Counted from the stretch's first letter, positions 42,736 to 56,229 are shown. The stretch is DNA of 64,000 bases from Conus ventricosus (GCA_018398815.1 CM031615.1:52023749-52087748), one strand, 5' to 3'. Numbers and translations: made by a program. Notes: generated by a model not told the origin, from the letters alone.

Positions 42736-45009
42736 TTAAATGACTAAGGGTTTAGTTACGTCCTTTGTTATCTCAAAAGATGACAAATGAAGTACTCTTT
42801 TAGCTGTCATCCCTCAGAAAATGCAATGACAAGATTGAAAAAGTGATGAATTATGCAGCCCATCTTATTTCAGGGCTTGAAAGTGCCTTCATAACCACTC
42901 TCCTGTATGAACTGCAGTACTTTTGCTATTATATCTTGGAGAGGATTAAAAGACAGTGCTTGCTATAACATCACTTCTAACACTACACAGTCCTGTCTTT
43001 GGCTTTGTTTCTCCACCTTGATCCCCATGTTCTGGCTTTACCTGTTATCTTATGGTGTCTCGACATACGCAAGAAATTTCAGAGGCAATGTTCCTTTTCT
43101 TATGTTGGCCTTTCACTTGTAATGATCTCCCCTTTTCTGTCCAGCTTGTGCAGTCTTTGTCATCATTTTTTAAGTCTGCACTTAATTCAAGTTTGCACTT
43201 GAAACTCTCTTGTACAGCTACTTTATAACTGTTCCTTTCTGCCTTGAATATCTTTCATGTGCCTGGTTGCCTGTATGTATACTCACACCACTGTATATGC
43301 GTGTAGATGGATGGTTGTGCATGGCAATGTTGGAATATTGAGGGCACTAGCTTTTCCTTTACCGTGTATATTTGTTATGTACAGCTTATGTATAACTGTC
43401 AAGTCTTTGATTTATTTAGCCAGAACTTGTGCGGAATAGAATGCTCAGAATTTCTACATTTATTTATTATAAATCTTTGATATGATGTTGGCAAGTCTCA
43501 ATATAGACAAGGTTTAGCTTTTTAAAATATTGGTTTTCTTCTAGAATGTTCTACGATTCTCTGCTCATTTAAAACTTTTGGACAAGAATATAAACCATTG
43601 GATTTATTAGGCATAAAAAAACTCACAGCAGACACGCCTCCCCAAAAATGTTTCTGTTATGAATATATGATTTCAAAATCAGGAACAAACTGAACTTGTC
43701 ACTGATTTTTGGAAATGCACAATATTCTTACAAATGAGATGCTCCACAGATGTAGATGTATGCTTGTTCACTGATTCACATCATCATGGCTACTGTGACT
43801 GATGAAAAAATTCACACTTGCAGATCATGCACCAGACAAAGTTTTCCTCCTCATGTCCTTGTTGTAAGCAGGGCTACTATTCAATGGTTTATTTCCTGAA
43901 AGCTAGAGGCTTTTTTGTTGTTGTTGTTGAGACAGTCTATTTCCTTTATCAGTCTCACTTCATCTGATTTGCTCACTGTAACTAGCTATCTTTTCAGCGC
44001 TTTACCTTAACGCAGATTTTGGTCTCTTCTATAATCATTTATAGGCTTGAGAGCATGTATACAGTGCTCGAGTTACACACAGTTTCTCATTTGCCATCAG
44101 GTTTGTCCACATGTGAGGAAAAGGTGCACCCATTTGTTCCATGGTCCCCTGCCCCTGCCTTTCTTCCCTTTTTCCCCATCCCCAGCCCACCCATTGACAG
44201 GACCATGGCATCTAGAACAGTCATCATTTTCAGTTTATCAAAAAAAACAGTTCTGGGATCGTGGGTACATTTGTCATAACAGTAAATGAGCAGTCCCTTA
44301 CCAGATTCTGTAGGCAGACTACTATATAATATGCAAATAGAAACGTACGGATAGTGCTACATTATGAAGTGAATGGAGAATCACGTGTGAGGCTTTAGAG
44401 AGATTTTGTGTGTGTGTGAAAGTAAATTACAGATGATAGTTTTGTATTATTTCCAACATAATGTACATTCCCTTTCTCCTGTTGGTTTCTGTGTGTTTCC
44501 TAGGGAGACACAAATGGTACATATCGAATTTTGCGTTTCACATTGTCATGCCATGTAGCCCTCTCCAGGACATTTTATCAATTGAAATGCTTTGAACCTG
44601 TCGGCTCGAAACTTTTACAGTTTTTCTTTTTTTTTTATTAGGATTCTCCAGGAATTAAGCATAGTGTTTTACTCTATTTATTTCCCTTGTGCAGATAATT
44701 ACAATGTTTTTAATACAGTTTTTGTTACTCTAAACCCATCTTCCAGAAGAGATTTGCAATTTATTCTATAATAGTAGAGTTTGGAATGTACAGATCCAGC
44801 ACATTCCACAGAACGGGAAAATACCACAAGCACAAAATTGTAAGGTTTTAGACTTATTATTGTTAAAGTACTGCATATCAGTCTACTGTTAAAAAGTGAA
44901 AAAAATATCGAAAAAGAAAAACAGGTTTCAACAGATCATAATTTCAGTGCATACTGTCATTGATCTCATTCCATTAACATTCTACAGATACCTGTTTTTG
45001 TCAGTGATA
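42736..45009. other. Intergenic, nothing recognised
   Basis: AT-rich DNA. No exon, RNA or element ends supported. Confidence 0.5.
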
Positions 45010-45577
45010 TGTCAGCTCTTATTGATTGATGATGATGGATTGTAATTTAGTAGTAAGGCATCATTTTGGGGCTTTAATTTAGCTGTGTGAACATAGTCTT
45101 TACAGGAATCATAAATTGATGGTGATTGATTGTAAATCAGTAGTAAGACATCATTTGGGGGCTTTAGTTCAGGTAAGAACGGAGTCTTACAGGAGTGACT
45201 GATTGATGATGATGGTTTGTAACTCAGTAGTAAGACGTCATTTTAGGGCTTTAGTTCAGGTACGAACAGAGTCTTACAGGAATGGTGATGGTTTGTAACT
45301 CAGTAGTAAGACGTCATTTTAGGGCTTTAGTTCAGGTACGAACAGAGTCTTACAGGAATGGTGATGGTTTGTAACTCAGTAGTAAGACGTCATTTTAGGG
45401 CTTTAGTTCAGGTACGAACAGAGTCTTACAGGAATGGTGATGGTTTGTAACTCAGTAGTAAGACGTCATTTTAGGGCTTTAGTTCAGGTAAGAACAGAGT
45501 CTTACAGGAATGATTGATTGATGATGATGGTTTGTAACTCAGTAGTAAGGCATCATTTTTGGGCTTTACAATGTTTC

Positions 45578-45611
<34 letters not shown>

Positions 45612-45612
45612 G
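45010..45612. repeat. 76-bp minisatellite plus (CTAT)n
   Basis: About seven units of GGTGATGGTTTGTAACTCAG + TAGTAAGACGTCATTTTAGG + GCTTTAGTTCAGGTACGAAC + AGAGTCTTACAGGAAT. The middle four are nearly identical. A (CTAT)n tract follows at 45577-45612. Confidence 0.92.
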
Positions 45613-45704
45613 CCTGTTGGTCAATCAATCTGCCTTCCATCATTCATCAGACTTGTCTCTATGAAGTAAAAAAAAGCTTTTCTCACAGAGGGGAGGAGGG
45701 TGTC

Positions 45705-45745
<41 letters not shown>

Positions 45746-47620
45746 CATGCTTGTGTATGTGGGGAAAAAAGACAAAAATAGTGATTCCATCACATAAAGA
45801 CGTAAAGGTAATATTTGTTGTTCATCAAAGGAAAACACTAATAAAAGAAAATTAAAGTGACAGGCATTACCTGTCAAGTATTTTTGTTGTTATTTTTATC
45901 CTTGTAAATTAAATATTTAAGTACTACACATACATGAATCCTTATCCTCCCTTTTCTCCCTTTCATCTCCATTCCCTTCTTCTTTCCCTCCTGAAAACCA
46001 AAATAGCTGTTAGTTTTCCCAGAAGGCATGACTCAAATGACATCAAAAATCAAACTGAGAAATGTTTTGATGTCTGTCCTTTCACCCCTAACATTCTGGA
46101 AGCTTTTCTCCCTCCCCTCCTCCTCCCTCTTCCTCCTTATATTCTCACCACCCACCGAATTACCCAACCTTCACTTCTGAAGCTGTAATTGTTCCCAGAT
46201 AACACCACCCAAATGTAAAAATCAATAATTCTTGCATCTGGCTTCTCATCAAAAACATTCATGAATGATAACACACATCACACACAAAGCAGTCACATAG
46301 GATACAACTATATGCCCATCACTTTAAAAGGAAAATTAGAATGTCTAGTTAAAAATGGAATGATTTGTACTAGACATTAGAAAATTGAAAATGGGTTTTC
46401 ATTGATATTTGGCTTAAATGAATAGAAAACGCAACTGTGCAATAAGCTATGATTAAACATACCATTCAGTGAACTAGACAAAATAGGTAAACTTTCAGCA
46501 GACAGAAAAAGACTACATCAAAGATCAAGTTCTAAATACCTTTTTGTTCACATAGAAGGTATGCATTTAAATATATAAGTAAATAGTTTTGTTCACAAAG
46601 AAAGTATGCATTGTTTGCAGAAAGTCCATGTATTTCCAGCTGTAAATGCATTGTTGTTACAGAGATTTTTATGTGTTTTTGAAAATATTAGGACAGTGTT
46701 CCAAGGTTCTGAATTGTTATTGTTTTGTTTTCATTTATTTGTTTGTTTGTTTTGTTTTGTTTTCAACATTTCCCTCGGCAAGTGTATTCTTACCTTAACC
46801 ACTGTACTCAGATTTTTTTGTTTGTTTTGTTTCTTTCATATCTTTGTTTTTATCCCCTCTGTTGATTTGACAACTTTGAAATGGTTCCAATTTTGAACTT
46901 GCACACGATTTTGTTTTCTGTTGATGTAGCAATGATTTATTTCAAGATTTGACATCAGATGCCAATGAGGGTTTATCAGGCTTTGAAGGATCAGAAACAT
47001 GTGCAAGGAAAGCATCAAATACTTGAAGGCATGCTGGAGGGGGGGAAAAAGGTACTGAATGTACAAGAAAGGGGTACAAGAAAAGGTTACAGGGCCGGCA
47101 AATTAACTATCTGGTTTCAAAGATAGACTAAAATGTCGCAGAAGAAACAAAGCTGATGTTTCAGCTCAAGTTTGGTAAGCGGTACCAGTTAAGAGTGCTT
47201 TCCTTTTTTCAGGACCACAAACAATGCCCATGTTTAGCCAATAAGCCATGACCTTACATGTTATTTGTTAATGGGAAGTGTTGATTTGCGATTGTGAATA
47301 CAAATTGTTCATCAAAGCAAACTATTCCATGTTGTTGTTGAGAAAATAAGAGATCAGATTATGAAGAAAAAAAAAAAAGGGGGACAATGAACATTTTAAC
47401 TCCAGTTTTATTTGATGGGATGCCATGTCATGTAGAAATTAGTGATTTTAAATGGCTTCCCTCCAGGCAATTTTAATAATGTGGGAATTGTTTTGATATG
47501 GTTTTGATGCTATTATTTCTTATTAATAAAAGGATTTTTGAAAGACATTGTTCATGTATTATTTTTATGTGGAATCCACCTCTTGCAGTTGCACGCATAC
47601 TTCTCACTGCCATCTCTCTC
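45613..47620. other. Intergenic with one (GT)n, nothing else recognised
   Basis: GT tract at 45709-45743. The rest is AT-rich DNA without gene signals. Confidence 0.5.
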
Positions 47621-47658
47621 TCTTTCTCCCTCTCTCTCCCTCACACACATGCACATAT

Positions 47659-47708
<50 letters not shown>

Positions 47709-47715
47709 ACACGCT
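47621..47715. repeat. (CT)n-(CA)n microsatellite
   Basis: A CT patch then about 50 bp of CA. Confidence 0.95.
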
Positions 47716-48078
47716 GTGAACTTGTAACATATTTTTCTTACTGATATAGTGATAAACAAACAGAACATTTTCGGAAACCAAACAGACAGATTACAAACAG
47801 CTAGAATGGCATAGGGCAAGTGCAGACCTCTGCGAAGGTAGCACAGAGCCTGGATCTGTCCTTTCATCCAGATCATCACCAAAGGGTTATTTAGAAGAAA
47901 AAAAGTCACGTCATGTTTATTGTTATATAGGAAGAAAAATAAATATGTCATTACAAAAGGATTTTTTTTTTTTTACAATTTATTCTTTTGAACTTTTGTG
48001 AACAAATCGCTTCAAGACTGAAGACAAAATTCTTTTATTCCCAGGGGAAGTGAAACAACTGCAGACTGAATGAGTCAC

Positions 48079-48141
<63 letters not shown>

Positions 48142-48549
48142 TTCTCTGTGTGTGTGTGTCCGTGCGTGTGTGAACAGGTAACATCAAAGTTCATACAAAT
48201 CAAAGTTCTTCTTCAAAGAAAACCCTCATTAATTTCATGATGCTATCAACTGAGAAACAAACTTCAAGACATTGGGTGTTGAAGAGATCTACATTCTACA
48301 CTAAGGTCCTGACCTGCATCAACATGTAACAGGGGCCATCGCTGGGCCACTCAAGTTTGTTTACATTTAGTAGTTACACAGACAAAACAAACGAATGCAG
48401 AAGAAAATGCAAGCCCCTGGGCAGAGGGATTTATGTCTGTTTAAAAATTGCCAATCACATATTGAAATGAACGGCCAGATTTTTTGTGTCCATTAATAAC
48501 GATATCAGTGAGGGAAAAAAGTAGAGTCAAGGGTCAATACAATTGGTGA
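47716..48549. other. Intergenic with one (CT)n-(GT)n tract
   Basis: CT tract at 48079-48145 followed by a short GT run. No gene seen. Confidence 0.55.
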
Positions 48550-48990
48550 CTTAGTTCATATCGTAGGGCAGATATTGGCAACTTCATATCGTAGGGCAAA
48601 TATTGGCAACTTCATATCGTAGGGCAAACATTGGTCACTTCATATGGTAGGGCAAACATTGGTAACTTCATATCGTAGGGCAAATATTGGCGACTTCATA
48701 TCGTAGGGCAAATATTGGCGACTTCATATGGTAGGACAAATATTGGCAACTTCATATCGTAGGGCAAATACTGGCGACTTCATATGGTAGGGCAAATATT
48801 GGCGACTTCATATGGTAGGACAAATATTGGCGACTTCATACCGTAGGGCTAATGTTTGAGATTTACGTGCTCAAGCGAAATCTTTTCGGGACATGTTCTT
48901 TCACGGTAGTCCTTTCAATATCGAAGGGCAATACTGGCGACTTCGTATGTATGGCATGTATTGGCGACTTCATATCTTAGGGGAAACAGA
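48550..48990. repeat. 28-bp minisatellite, about 14 copies
   Basis: The unit is CTTCATATCGTAGGGCAAAT + ATTGGCGA, with TATGGT and ACATTGGT variants. The last copies, after about 48860, are spaced out and diverged. Confidence 0.92.
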
Positions 48991-49774
48991 ACATCCCATC
49001 CACCCTCTCTCTCTCTCTCTCTCTCCTCTCTCCTCTCTCTCTCCTCTCCTCTCTCTCTCTCGTGTGTGTGTGTGCGTGCGTGCATGCATCCGTGTGTGTG
49101 TCAGTACAACACTATGTTATCTGACAGTAAATGATTTCAGTCAGTCAGTGTGCGCTGCGAACCTTTATCTTTCCATACCTGCACAGTCTTTATTAGCCCA
49201 TTTTTTTCGCAAGATAATGCACAAGCCTGCACAGCTCTTTCAGTCTGAATGAACTGAAATCCGCCCTCAAACTTGAAAGTGGCAAACAGGGAAAATGGTG
49301 GACGTAGGCCTCAGGTCAAAATTTAGGACGCAGACTTGCTCGGAACTTGGGAATATTGTGGTTTGGGAGTTTCACTGGTCAGCTGTTGACCTTTGGTCAC
49401 TACGAGACAAGCACATGCAAAACTTTCTGAACAGAGAATCTCATACTATTGCTGATCATGCTGGTTCCTCTCCGTTTGATGTTCATTGTAGGATATGAGT
49501 GCTGTGCAGGGTAATTCTTTTTTTTTTTTTTTTCTTTTTTTTTTTTTTTTAAACGTTTTCGAGTTTTCTGCAAGGTAGTGTGTAGTGCTATCTGACTTCG
49601 AGTTACTTGGCTTATGCTTTTAAAAATTCCCTGAGGAGCACAGAGCTGTCGCGACACTCCTCCAGCCCATTCAGTTGTGGGCCGACCCTTTCCTGTGGAA
49701 CCATGACATGCTAACCAAAGACGTCTTTTGTTTGTTTGTTTCTTTCTTTTCCTGTCCCATCTCTGTGCCCCTTT
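48991..49774. other. Intergenic with (CT)n and T-runs
   Basis: CT/CCTCT tract at 49006-49062 and T-runs at 49517-49550. No gene supported. Confidence 0.5.
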
Positions 49775-51512
49775 AGTGGCATTGCACACACGCCGCAAGA
49801 CAGAGTGAGAAAGAAAGTTTCCCATCTTCTGTGCCCCTTTAGTGCATTGCACACCACGCCGCAAGACAGAGTGAGAAAGAAAGTTTCCCATCTTCTGTGC
49901 CCCTTTAGTGGCATGCATACACGCCGCAAGACAGAGTGAGAAAGAAAGTTTCCCATTTTCTGTGCCCCTTTAGTGGCATTGCACACACGCCGCAAACCCA
50001 GAGTGAGAAAGAAAGTTTCCCATCTTCTGTGCCCCTTTAGTGGCATTGCATACACGCCGCAAGACAGAGTGAGAAAGAAAGTTTCCCATCTTCTGTGCCC
50101 CCTTTAGTGGCATTGCACACAACGCCGCAAGACAGAGTGAGAAAGAAATTTTTCCCATCTTCTGTGCCCCTTTAGTGGCATTGCACACACCCGCAAGAGA
50201 GAGTGAGAAAGGGAAAGTTTCCCATCTTCTGTGCCCCTTTAGTGGCATTGCACACACGCCGCAAGAGAGAGTGAGAAAGAAAGTGCCATCTTCTGTGCCC
50301 CTTTAGTGGCATTGCACACACGCCGCAAGAGAGAGTGAGAAAGAAAGTTTCCCATCTTCTGTGCCCCTTTAGTGGCATTGCACACACGCCGCAAGAGAGA
50401 GTGAGAAAGAAAGTTTCCCATCTTCTGTGCCCCTTTAGTGCATTGCACACACGCCGCAAGACAGAGTGAGAAAGAAAGTTTCCCATCTTCTGTGCCCCTT
50501 TAGTGGCATTGCACACACGCCGCAAGACAGAGTGAGAAAGAAAGTTTCCCATCTTCTGTGCCCCTTAGTGGCATTGCACACACGCCGCAAGAGAGAGTGA
50601 GAAAGAAATTTTTCCCATCTTCTGTGCCCCTTTAGTGGCATTGCACACACGCCGCAAGAGAGAGTGAGAAAGAAAGTGCCATCTTCTGTGCCCCTTTAGT
50701 GGCATTGCACACAACGCCGCAAGAGAGAGTGAGAAAGAAAGTTTTCCCATCTTCTGTGCCCCTTTAGTGCATTGCACACACGCCGCAAGGAGAGTGAGAA
50801 AGAAAGTTTCCCATCTTCTGGCCCCTTTAGTGGCATTGCACACACCCGCAAGAGAGAGTGAGAAAGAAAGTTTCCCATCTTCTGTGCCCCTTTAGTGGCA
50901 TTGCACACACGCCGCAAGAGAGAGTGAGAAAGAAAGTGCCATCTTCTGTGCCCCTTTAGTGGCATTGCACACACGCCGCAAGAGAGAGTGAGAAAGAAAG
51001 TCCATCTTCTGTGCCCCTTTAGTGGCATTGCACACACGCCGCAAGAGAGAGTGAGAAAGAAAGTTTCCCATCTTCTGTGCCCCTTTAGTGGCATTGCACA
51101 CACGCCGCAAGAGAGAGTGAGAAAGAAAGTTTCCCATCTTCTGTGCCCCTTTAGTGCATTGCACACACGCCGCAAGAGAGAGTGAGAAAGAAAGTTTCCC
51201 ATCTTCTGTGCCCCTTTAGGCGGCATTGCACACACGCCGCAAGAGAGTGAGAAAGAAAGTTTCCCATCTTCTGTCCCCTTTAGTGGCATTGCACACAACG
51301 CCGCAAGAGAGTGAGAAAGAAAGTTTCCCATCTTCTGTGCCCCTTTAGTGGCATTGCACACACGCCGCAAGAGAGTGAGAAAAAAAATTTTTCCCATCTC
51401 TGTGCCCCTTAGTGGCATTGCACACACGCCGCAAGAGAGTGAGAAAGAAAGTTTCCCATCTTCTGTGCCCCTTTAGTGGCATTGCACACACGCCGCAAGA
51501 GAGTGAGAAACT
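49775..51512. repeat. 1.7-kb satellite of 66-bp units, about 26 copies
   Basis: The unit is GTGAGAAAGAAAGTTTCCCA + TCTTCTGTGCCCCTTTAGTG + GCATTGCACACACGCCGCAA + GAGAGA. Left copies have AAGACAGA and right copies AAGAGAGA; the rightmost have lost two bases. Deletions of one to three bases (for example AAGTGCCATC for AAGTTTCCCATC) recur every few units, suggesting higher-order amplification. Confidence 0.95.
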
Positions 51513-52034
51513 GCAAATCTGGATCAAACTGTGGAATCGTGATCCGGTCAGCTAGATTATAACAGATTTTCCACTGAATTCAAACACTCTGAAATTATTG
51601 CTACAAATTGATTACTATCTGTGATGTATTGTTTTCTTATGCAATATTAAAACTTTCAAATGATATACGCTTTCTTCCCGTATTTTCGCATTTTTTTTTT
51701 TTTTCAAGTAATGGAAAGTAACTCTTTGTTCTTGCAGCCATTCCTTCTACGACTTCACATGGTGGAAAGGATTTTTGTCCTCACTTATCAGATGACAATC
51801 CTAAGGGCGGATCCAAGATCCGTTGATCTTGGCGGAGGTCAGTGCTTTCCCATGTGCCCTTCTACGTTAATGATATTGTAATATTATATGTTTTCAAATG
51901 GGGAAGACCAAAAGACAAAGCGTTATAAAGAAAATCAACTCTTGCAATTATGTTTAATTTGTTTGTTTCAGACAGACAACAGAGGCAGAAGAGAGAGAGA
52001 GAGTTACCCCATCTATGTTGCCGTCCATTCAAAA
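51513..52034. other. Spacer, nothing recognised
   Basis: AT-rich spacer with a short GATCC palindrome patch (GGATCCAAGATCCGTTGATC near 51811). It precedes the 3' end of the minus-strand gene. Confidence 0.5.
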
Positions 52035-52402
52035 TCAGAAGAATCTGTCATAGTTGTGATCCCAGCCGTTAACAGGTCTGATATCGTCATCGATAAATGA
52101 TTTTCCGCCCCACTTCCTCAGTTGGCGACAGTATTCCCTCATCATGGCGTCTGAGATAGGTTTGACTGCTTCTGTTCTCTGTCTCGTTGTCATATTGTCA
52201 TCTGATGAATCATCTGTGTCAGTTTGTTCTTCGTCCTCATCAGTGTCGTCTTCGTCGTCGTCGTCGTCTCCACTGCTACTTGAACTTGTGTTCTGGGTTT
52301 TATACTGATAAGGGATTTTGAGCTTCTTCCCACGCGTTTGCCACAGACATTGCTGCCACGTGGATGGTACTCGGTTGGATTTTTCAGGATAAAGCGCTCA
52401 GT
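52035..52402 (-). CDS. Acidic C-terminal segment of an unrecognised minus-strand gene
   Basis: An open segment on the minus strand ending at the TGA at 52037-52035. It reads through KKLKIPYQYKTQNTSSSSSG, then a strongly acidic run (GDDDDDEDDTDEDEEQTDTD), a basic hinge TTRQRTEAVKPISDAMMREY, and a C-terminus with WGGKSFIDDDIRPVNGWD before YDRFF. The composition is that of a real protein tail, not of a random frame. No family is recognised. It follows coding-like pieces at 52403-53760 in other frames and is most simply the end of the same gene as the exon at 53761-55466. Confidence 0.6.
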
Positions 52403-53760
52403 CTGGCATTGTCACTCGCTTGCGTTTCACTTGCCTTTTTCTCCTTGTCAGTGGAACTCTCATTGTAGTCAGTGCAACTTGAATCCTCGGCGTGGGTGGT
52501 TTTTTCTGGTGAGAGATTTTGACTTTCTTGTCATGTCTTTGCCATTCAAGCGTCGTCAAGTGCTTCGTGTTCTGTCTGGTGCCCATTCAGTCTGAAACTG
52601 ACCACTGTTCTTTGGTCGGTTGCCGAGTAATTCGATTTTCCTCATCTTTGTTGCTATCATTTCCTCGCCTTCAGCGCTACCAAAACTCTCAAGCGTAAGG
52701 TCACCTGTACTTAACGCCTCCTTCACATGACATAGACAGGAATCATCTGCTTGTTTCTTGTGTGTAAACAGAAAGTGGCTGCATCACCCACACCCCCTGT
52801 GGAATCCTTGTGTGTCTTGCCGTTCCCGTGTGAAGAATTAGTGTCTTCTACATCTGCATGATATGTGTTGAAGCCTTTTGGGACGTAATTCACTGCATCA
52901 TGATAATACAGTTCTTGGAAAATATCCACGCTATCGTCTTGTAGATAATCATGCTCATTTCTTAAAATGGAAGAAACAGTTCTACTGTCCAAAGCACCAA
53001 GATGCATATCTGCTCGCCTCTTCATCGGGACGCAAGAGTCGGGCGCACTATGGCACATTCCAGAACCGAAACAAGCTCTTTCTCTTCAACAGATTCCGAC
53101 AACAGACGTTTTCCTGCTGTTTGAGATGGAACATTCTCATTCTGTGACTTATTTCATGATACCAACATCGTTCTAGCTGAAATATCCTTCCTGGTTTTCT
53201 TTGCCCATAAACATTGAAGGATGGTTGACCCTGTTAGGCGACTTGTCCTTGCCCTTCAGGGCGTCTGAGTGATTGATTTTTCTTTCCCTTTGCTCTTTTT
53301 CTTCACGACGTGTTGACGTTGCATGGGGCGCAATCATTTTCTGACGTTTCTGCTCAGTGATAACAGATAAGGAATTCTCTGATAAAGTGCAATGAGTGAA
53401 GGCTGGTTAAACACAATTGGCGTGTGTGCTGTTTTAGCCCAGTCATCGTCAAAACAAGAACTGACATATACATTCTGATAAATACCAGCGTCAGAAATAC
53501 TCGAGTCTGTTGTGTTGTGGGTAGGCATTCCCGGAAAGACACTGTCAGTTTTGACATTCCAGACTTTCACTTGCGTCTATGTTTTTCCGACCCTGAAAAA
53601 TATCTCGTTTCATTTGCATGTTCTGCACAATTTTGGTACACATTTGACCTATTTGATTGTAATGTTGATCAGAGTTAGGACCGATAAAAGTAAAATGACT
53701 CCCTTTTTGTACAATCATCCAGGCGGTTTGTTCATAGAAGATGTTTTTTTATGGAATCAG
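52403..53760 (-). pseudogene. Coding-like minus-strand region with several frame changes
   Basis: Coding-like pieces succeed one another on the minus strand with short or no gaps but in different frames: about 53680-53545 (KIVQNMQMKRDIFQGRKN), 53570-53334 (VFPGMPTHNTTDSSISDAGI), 53355-53175 (EEKEQRERKINHSDALKGKD), 53058-52723 (SSILRNEHDYLQDDSVDIFQ), 52722-52555 (EALSTGDLTLESFGSAEGEE), and about 52500-52390 (HAEDSSCTDYNESSTDKEK). The style (Ser, Asn, Asp, Lys rich; low hydrophobicity) matches the exon upstream. Small introns cannot explain all shifts. Either the gene is decaying or the assembly has indel errors here. Confidence 0.55.
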
Positions 53761-55466
53761 TTACTCTTTCCTGTATATGCATGCATTCGTGTTCACGTCC
53801 ATTGTGTTAGGCGCTTGATCTACAGGTTGTGAATGGAGCGTCTTGCATGTTAACGCGGAGGAGAAAACATACCTTCTTTTGGTTGCATTAATATTTCTAG
53901 CCCGGAAAGGACGTGTCAACTTTGATAACGACGATGATAAACGTTCAAAATTTGCTCTGTCAAAGTTTAAGCTGAAGCTGTGCTGCTGGTCCTTATTCCA
54001 TGAAGCAAACGGAAAATCGTGCACAGGCAGTCGAGACGATCGAAGGCGGTTTGCTTTAAGCGTATTGGTCCTGCGACTGTACCTGGAAAGATCATTAGTC
54101 GGATTGACTCGTCTCGGTGACCATGGTGATGAAATGCTTATAACTGAAAAACGTTTTGCTTCATCAGCATGGTTGCAAGTCTCAACGCCATTTTCGGGGT
54201 AAAATCTGGATCTTTCTCTATCCCCAATATCATGTTCTGTTTGTAGCAGATTATAAGATAAAACACCCGAAAGTGGATCGGTCTTTCGTGTACAACTGGT
54301 CTGCGAAGCTATTTCTTGAATTGCCTTTTGTCTCTTTAATGATTGAGTTTCGTTGTTTAAAATACGCTTCTCATTCATGGAAAGTGTGCTTAAACAATCA
54401 CATTCACCGGGAGTGTTATGAAAAGTAGGAGCTAAATAGACCACAGAGTCTCTCATCTTTCTTCTGGGTATAACCTGGGAGTTCCGTTTCTCAGCGCGTT
54501 TTCCCACGACAAGCACCTGAAATGGATCCGAACTGTAGTCATGTGAACAAGAAGCCACTTGTCTGTTGCTAGCTAGTTGCGGGCGTTTCTCAGCCTCTAA
54601 ATGTATTTTACTTTTGTTAATGGTTTCTAGTTCTAATCTTTGGCCCTCGGGGCTCCTTTCCCAGAAGGGTTCCCAAGTGCTTTGCCCTCTGCTGAACACT
54701 TCTGTTGGCGCTGCCAAGCTGTTGGACATTCTGCGGGGCTTCCTGGAAGATTCTTTAACGCAACTGACGCTTGCACTTCTTCGAGGCCTCGGAACTGAAA
54801 CTCCATTATGGTGCCTGTGTGTTTCTCTCATTCTGGAACTGTTTAGTGGTCCTTTATTACTAGCATCCAAATGCTGACTGTAGATTTTTTCTTCGAGACT
54901 GACCTGCTGGCAGTTATGCAAACACTGACCTAACTGTGATGCTGCATTGTCTGTTTTATTTTTCTCAAGCATGTCCATGTTGTCAGAGGAACACTGCAAT
55001 TCGGGAACAGTTTGGCCTTGATTTTGAACAAGTGCCTCGTTTCCATGTGGATTTTGATTGCGTAGTTTTGATCCACGCAGCATGCCAATTCTGGAATTTC
55101 TGACGTCGACGTGTCCGACCGATTGTGAACAATGCAGAGTGTGACAAAGGCCATTCGAAGAGGATCGTTGAAAGCGTGAAGTATTCTTGGAACACTTTTC
55201 AAATGCCCTGTGTCCAGGTAGGTGCAGCTCCGGCGGTGGGTCAGAAAGCACAAAGACACTGGTTGTCCTGGAAGACGCGAGGGGTTGTAGAGGTCTTGTA
55301 TTTGGCACTTTGGGGGTGTGTGCTCTAGCCTTTCCTAAACGATGTCTTTGCTTGGCCTCTGTCACATCACTGACGGTCTGTAGAGTCATCTTTCTCACAT
55401 CCAGAGCCCGCCAGTAGATCCGCTCTTTCTTATCTGTGCGACAGAGGATTTCAGTTCTTGATATCT
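53761..55466 (-). CDS. Large exon of an unrecognised minus-strand gene
   Basis: Open for about 568 codons from a splice acceptor (intron ending CCTATATTGTCTGTAACAG; first exon base 55466) to a stop at 53761. Coding starts EISRTEILCRTDKKERIYWR, the most protein-like part, and then becomes polar and low in hydrophobics, rich in Ser, Arg, Asn and Gln, with no recognised domain. The phase-1 entry matches the donor of the exon at 59953-60502 exactly. The frame upstream of 55466 is intron. The stop may be premature, since coding-like sequence continues downstream in other frames. The function is unknown; a largely disordered protein is likely. Confidence 0.7.
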
Positions 55467-55842
55467 CTGTTACAGACAATATAGGGCCCATAATATAACA
55501 CTGATATGCAGACGATACCTTACATAGATGCATTGTCAAATGAAACGATGGAAATCATGTGAATCACTTTCGTTGTGGGGGCTATCACTGACCTACTGTA
55601 TGGAAACAAAAAACTATTTCAATGTTAACACGCATCCCACATAGCTCAGCATGCACATTCAGGACATAGCAATCAAAAGATAACAGCATACCACTTAGTG
55701 TCTTTCCGAGTCTGTAAAACCCACCAACCAAACGGGGAAAGCCTCTACCTTAGCACATCCGAACCTGAGAGTCCGGCCTGATATACTCACAGTCAGAACA
55801 TGATTTAGGATGCCAATCAAAACACTACTTCTATAACAATAC

Positions 55843-56105
55843 GGTTCATATCGGTCTGATACGTTAAAACAAACAAGCAAACACCTCTGTGCTAGTCACA
55901 AAATCCAAGTTTCTCGTTGTGTGTTCTTTAACGTTTCATATCAATCTGATACGTTAAAACAAACAAACAAACACCTCTGTGCTAGTCCAAATCCAAGTTT
56001 CTCGTGATCTCTAACGTTTCATATCAATCTGATACCTCAAAACAAACAAGCAAACACCTCTGTGCCAGTCCATATCCAAGTTTCGCCTTATCCGTTCATT
56101 TTTTC
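55843..56105. repeat. ~85-bp tandem repeat, three copies
   Basis: The unit holds TTCATATCAATCTGATACGT, TAAAACAAACAAGCAAACAC and CTCTGTGCTAGTCCAAATCC AAGTTTC. It lies in the intron of the minus-strand gene. Confidence 0.88.
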
Positions 56106-56229
56106 TTCGGCCTTGACTAATTATGATCCGGAAGTGCTCAAAGACTAAATGCAGACACTAGTGCTGATCCGGCTGACGTTTATTATCAGAGTTCCAGCCA
56201 GTGAACACACCACGAACCAGACAAGACTC

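Noticed and set aside
49711..51427. Minus-strand repeat proteins (CNATKGAQKMG type)
   Set aside because: Readings of the 66-bp satellite that hop frames at each unit deletion.
53843..54202. Plus-strand open frame opposite the large exon
   Set aside because: Shadow of the minus-strand exon; no supporting splice sites or motifs.
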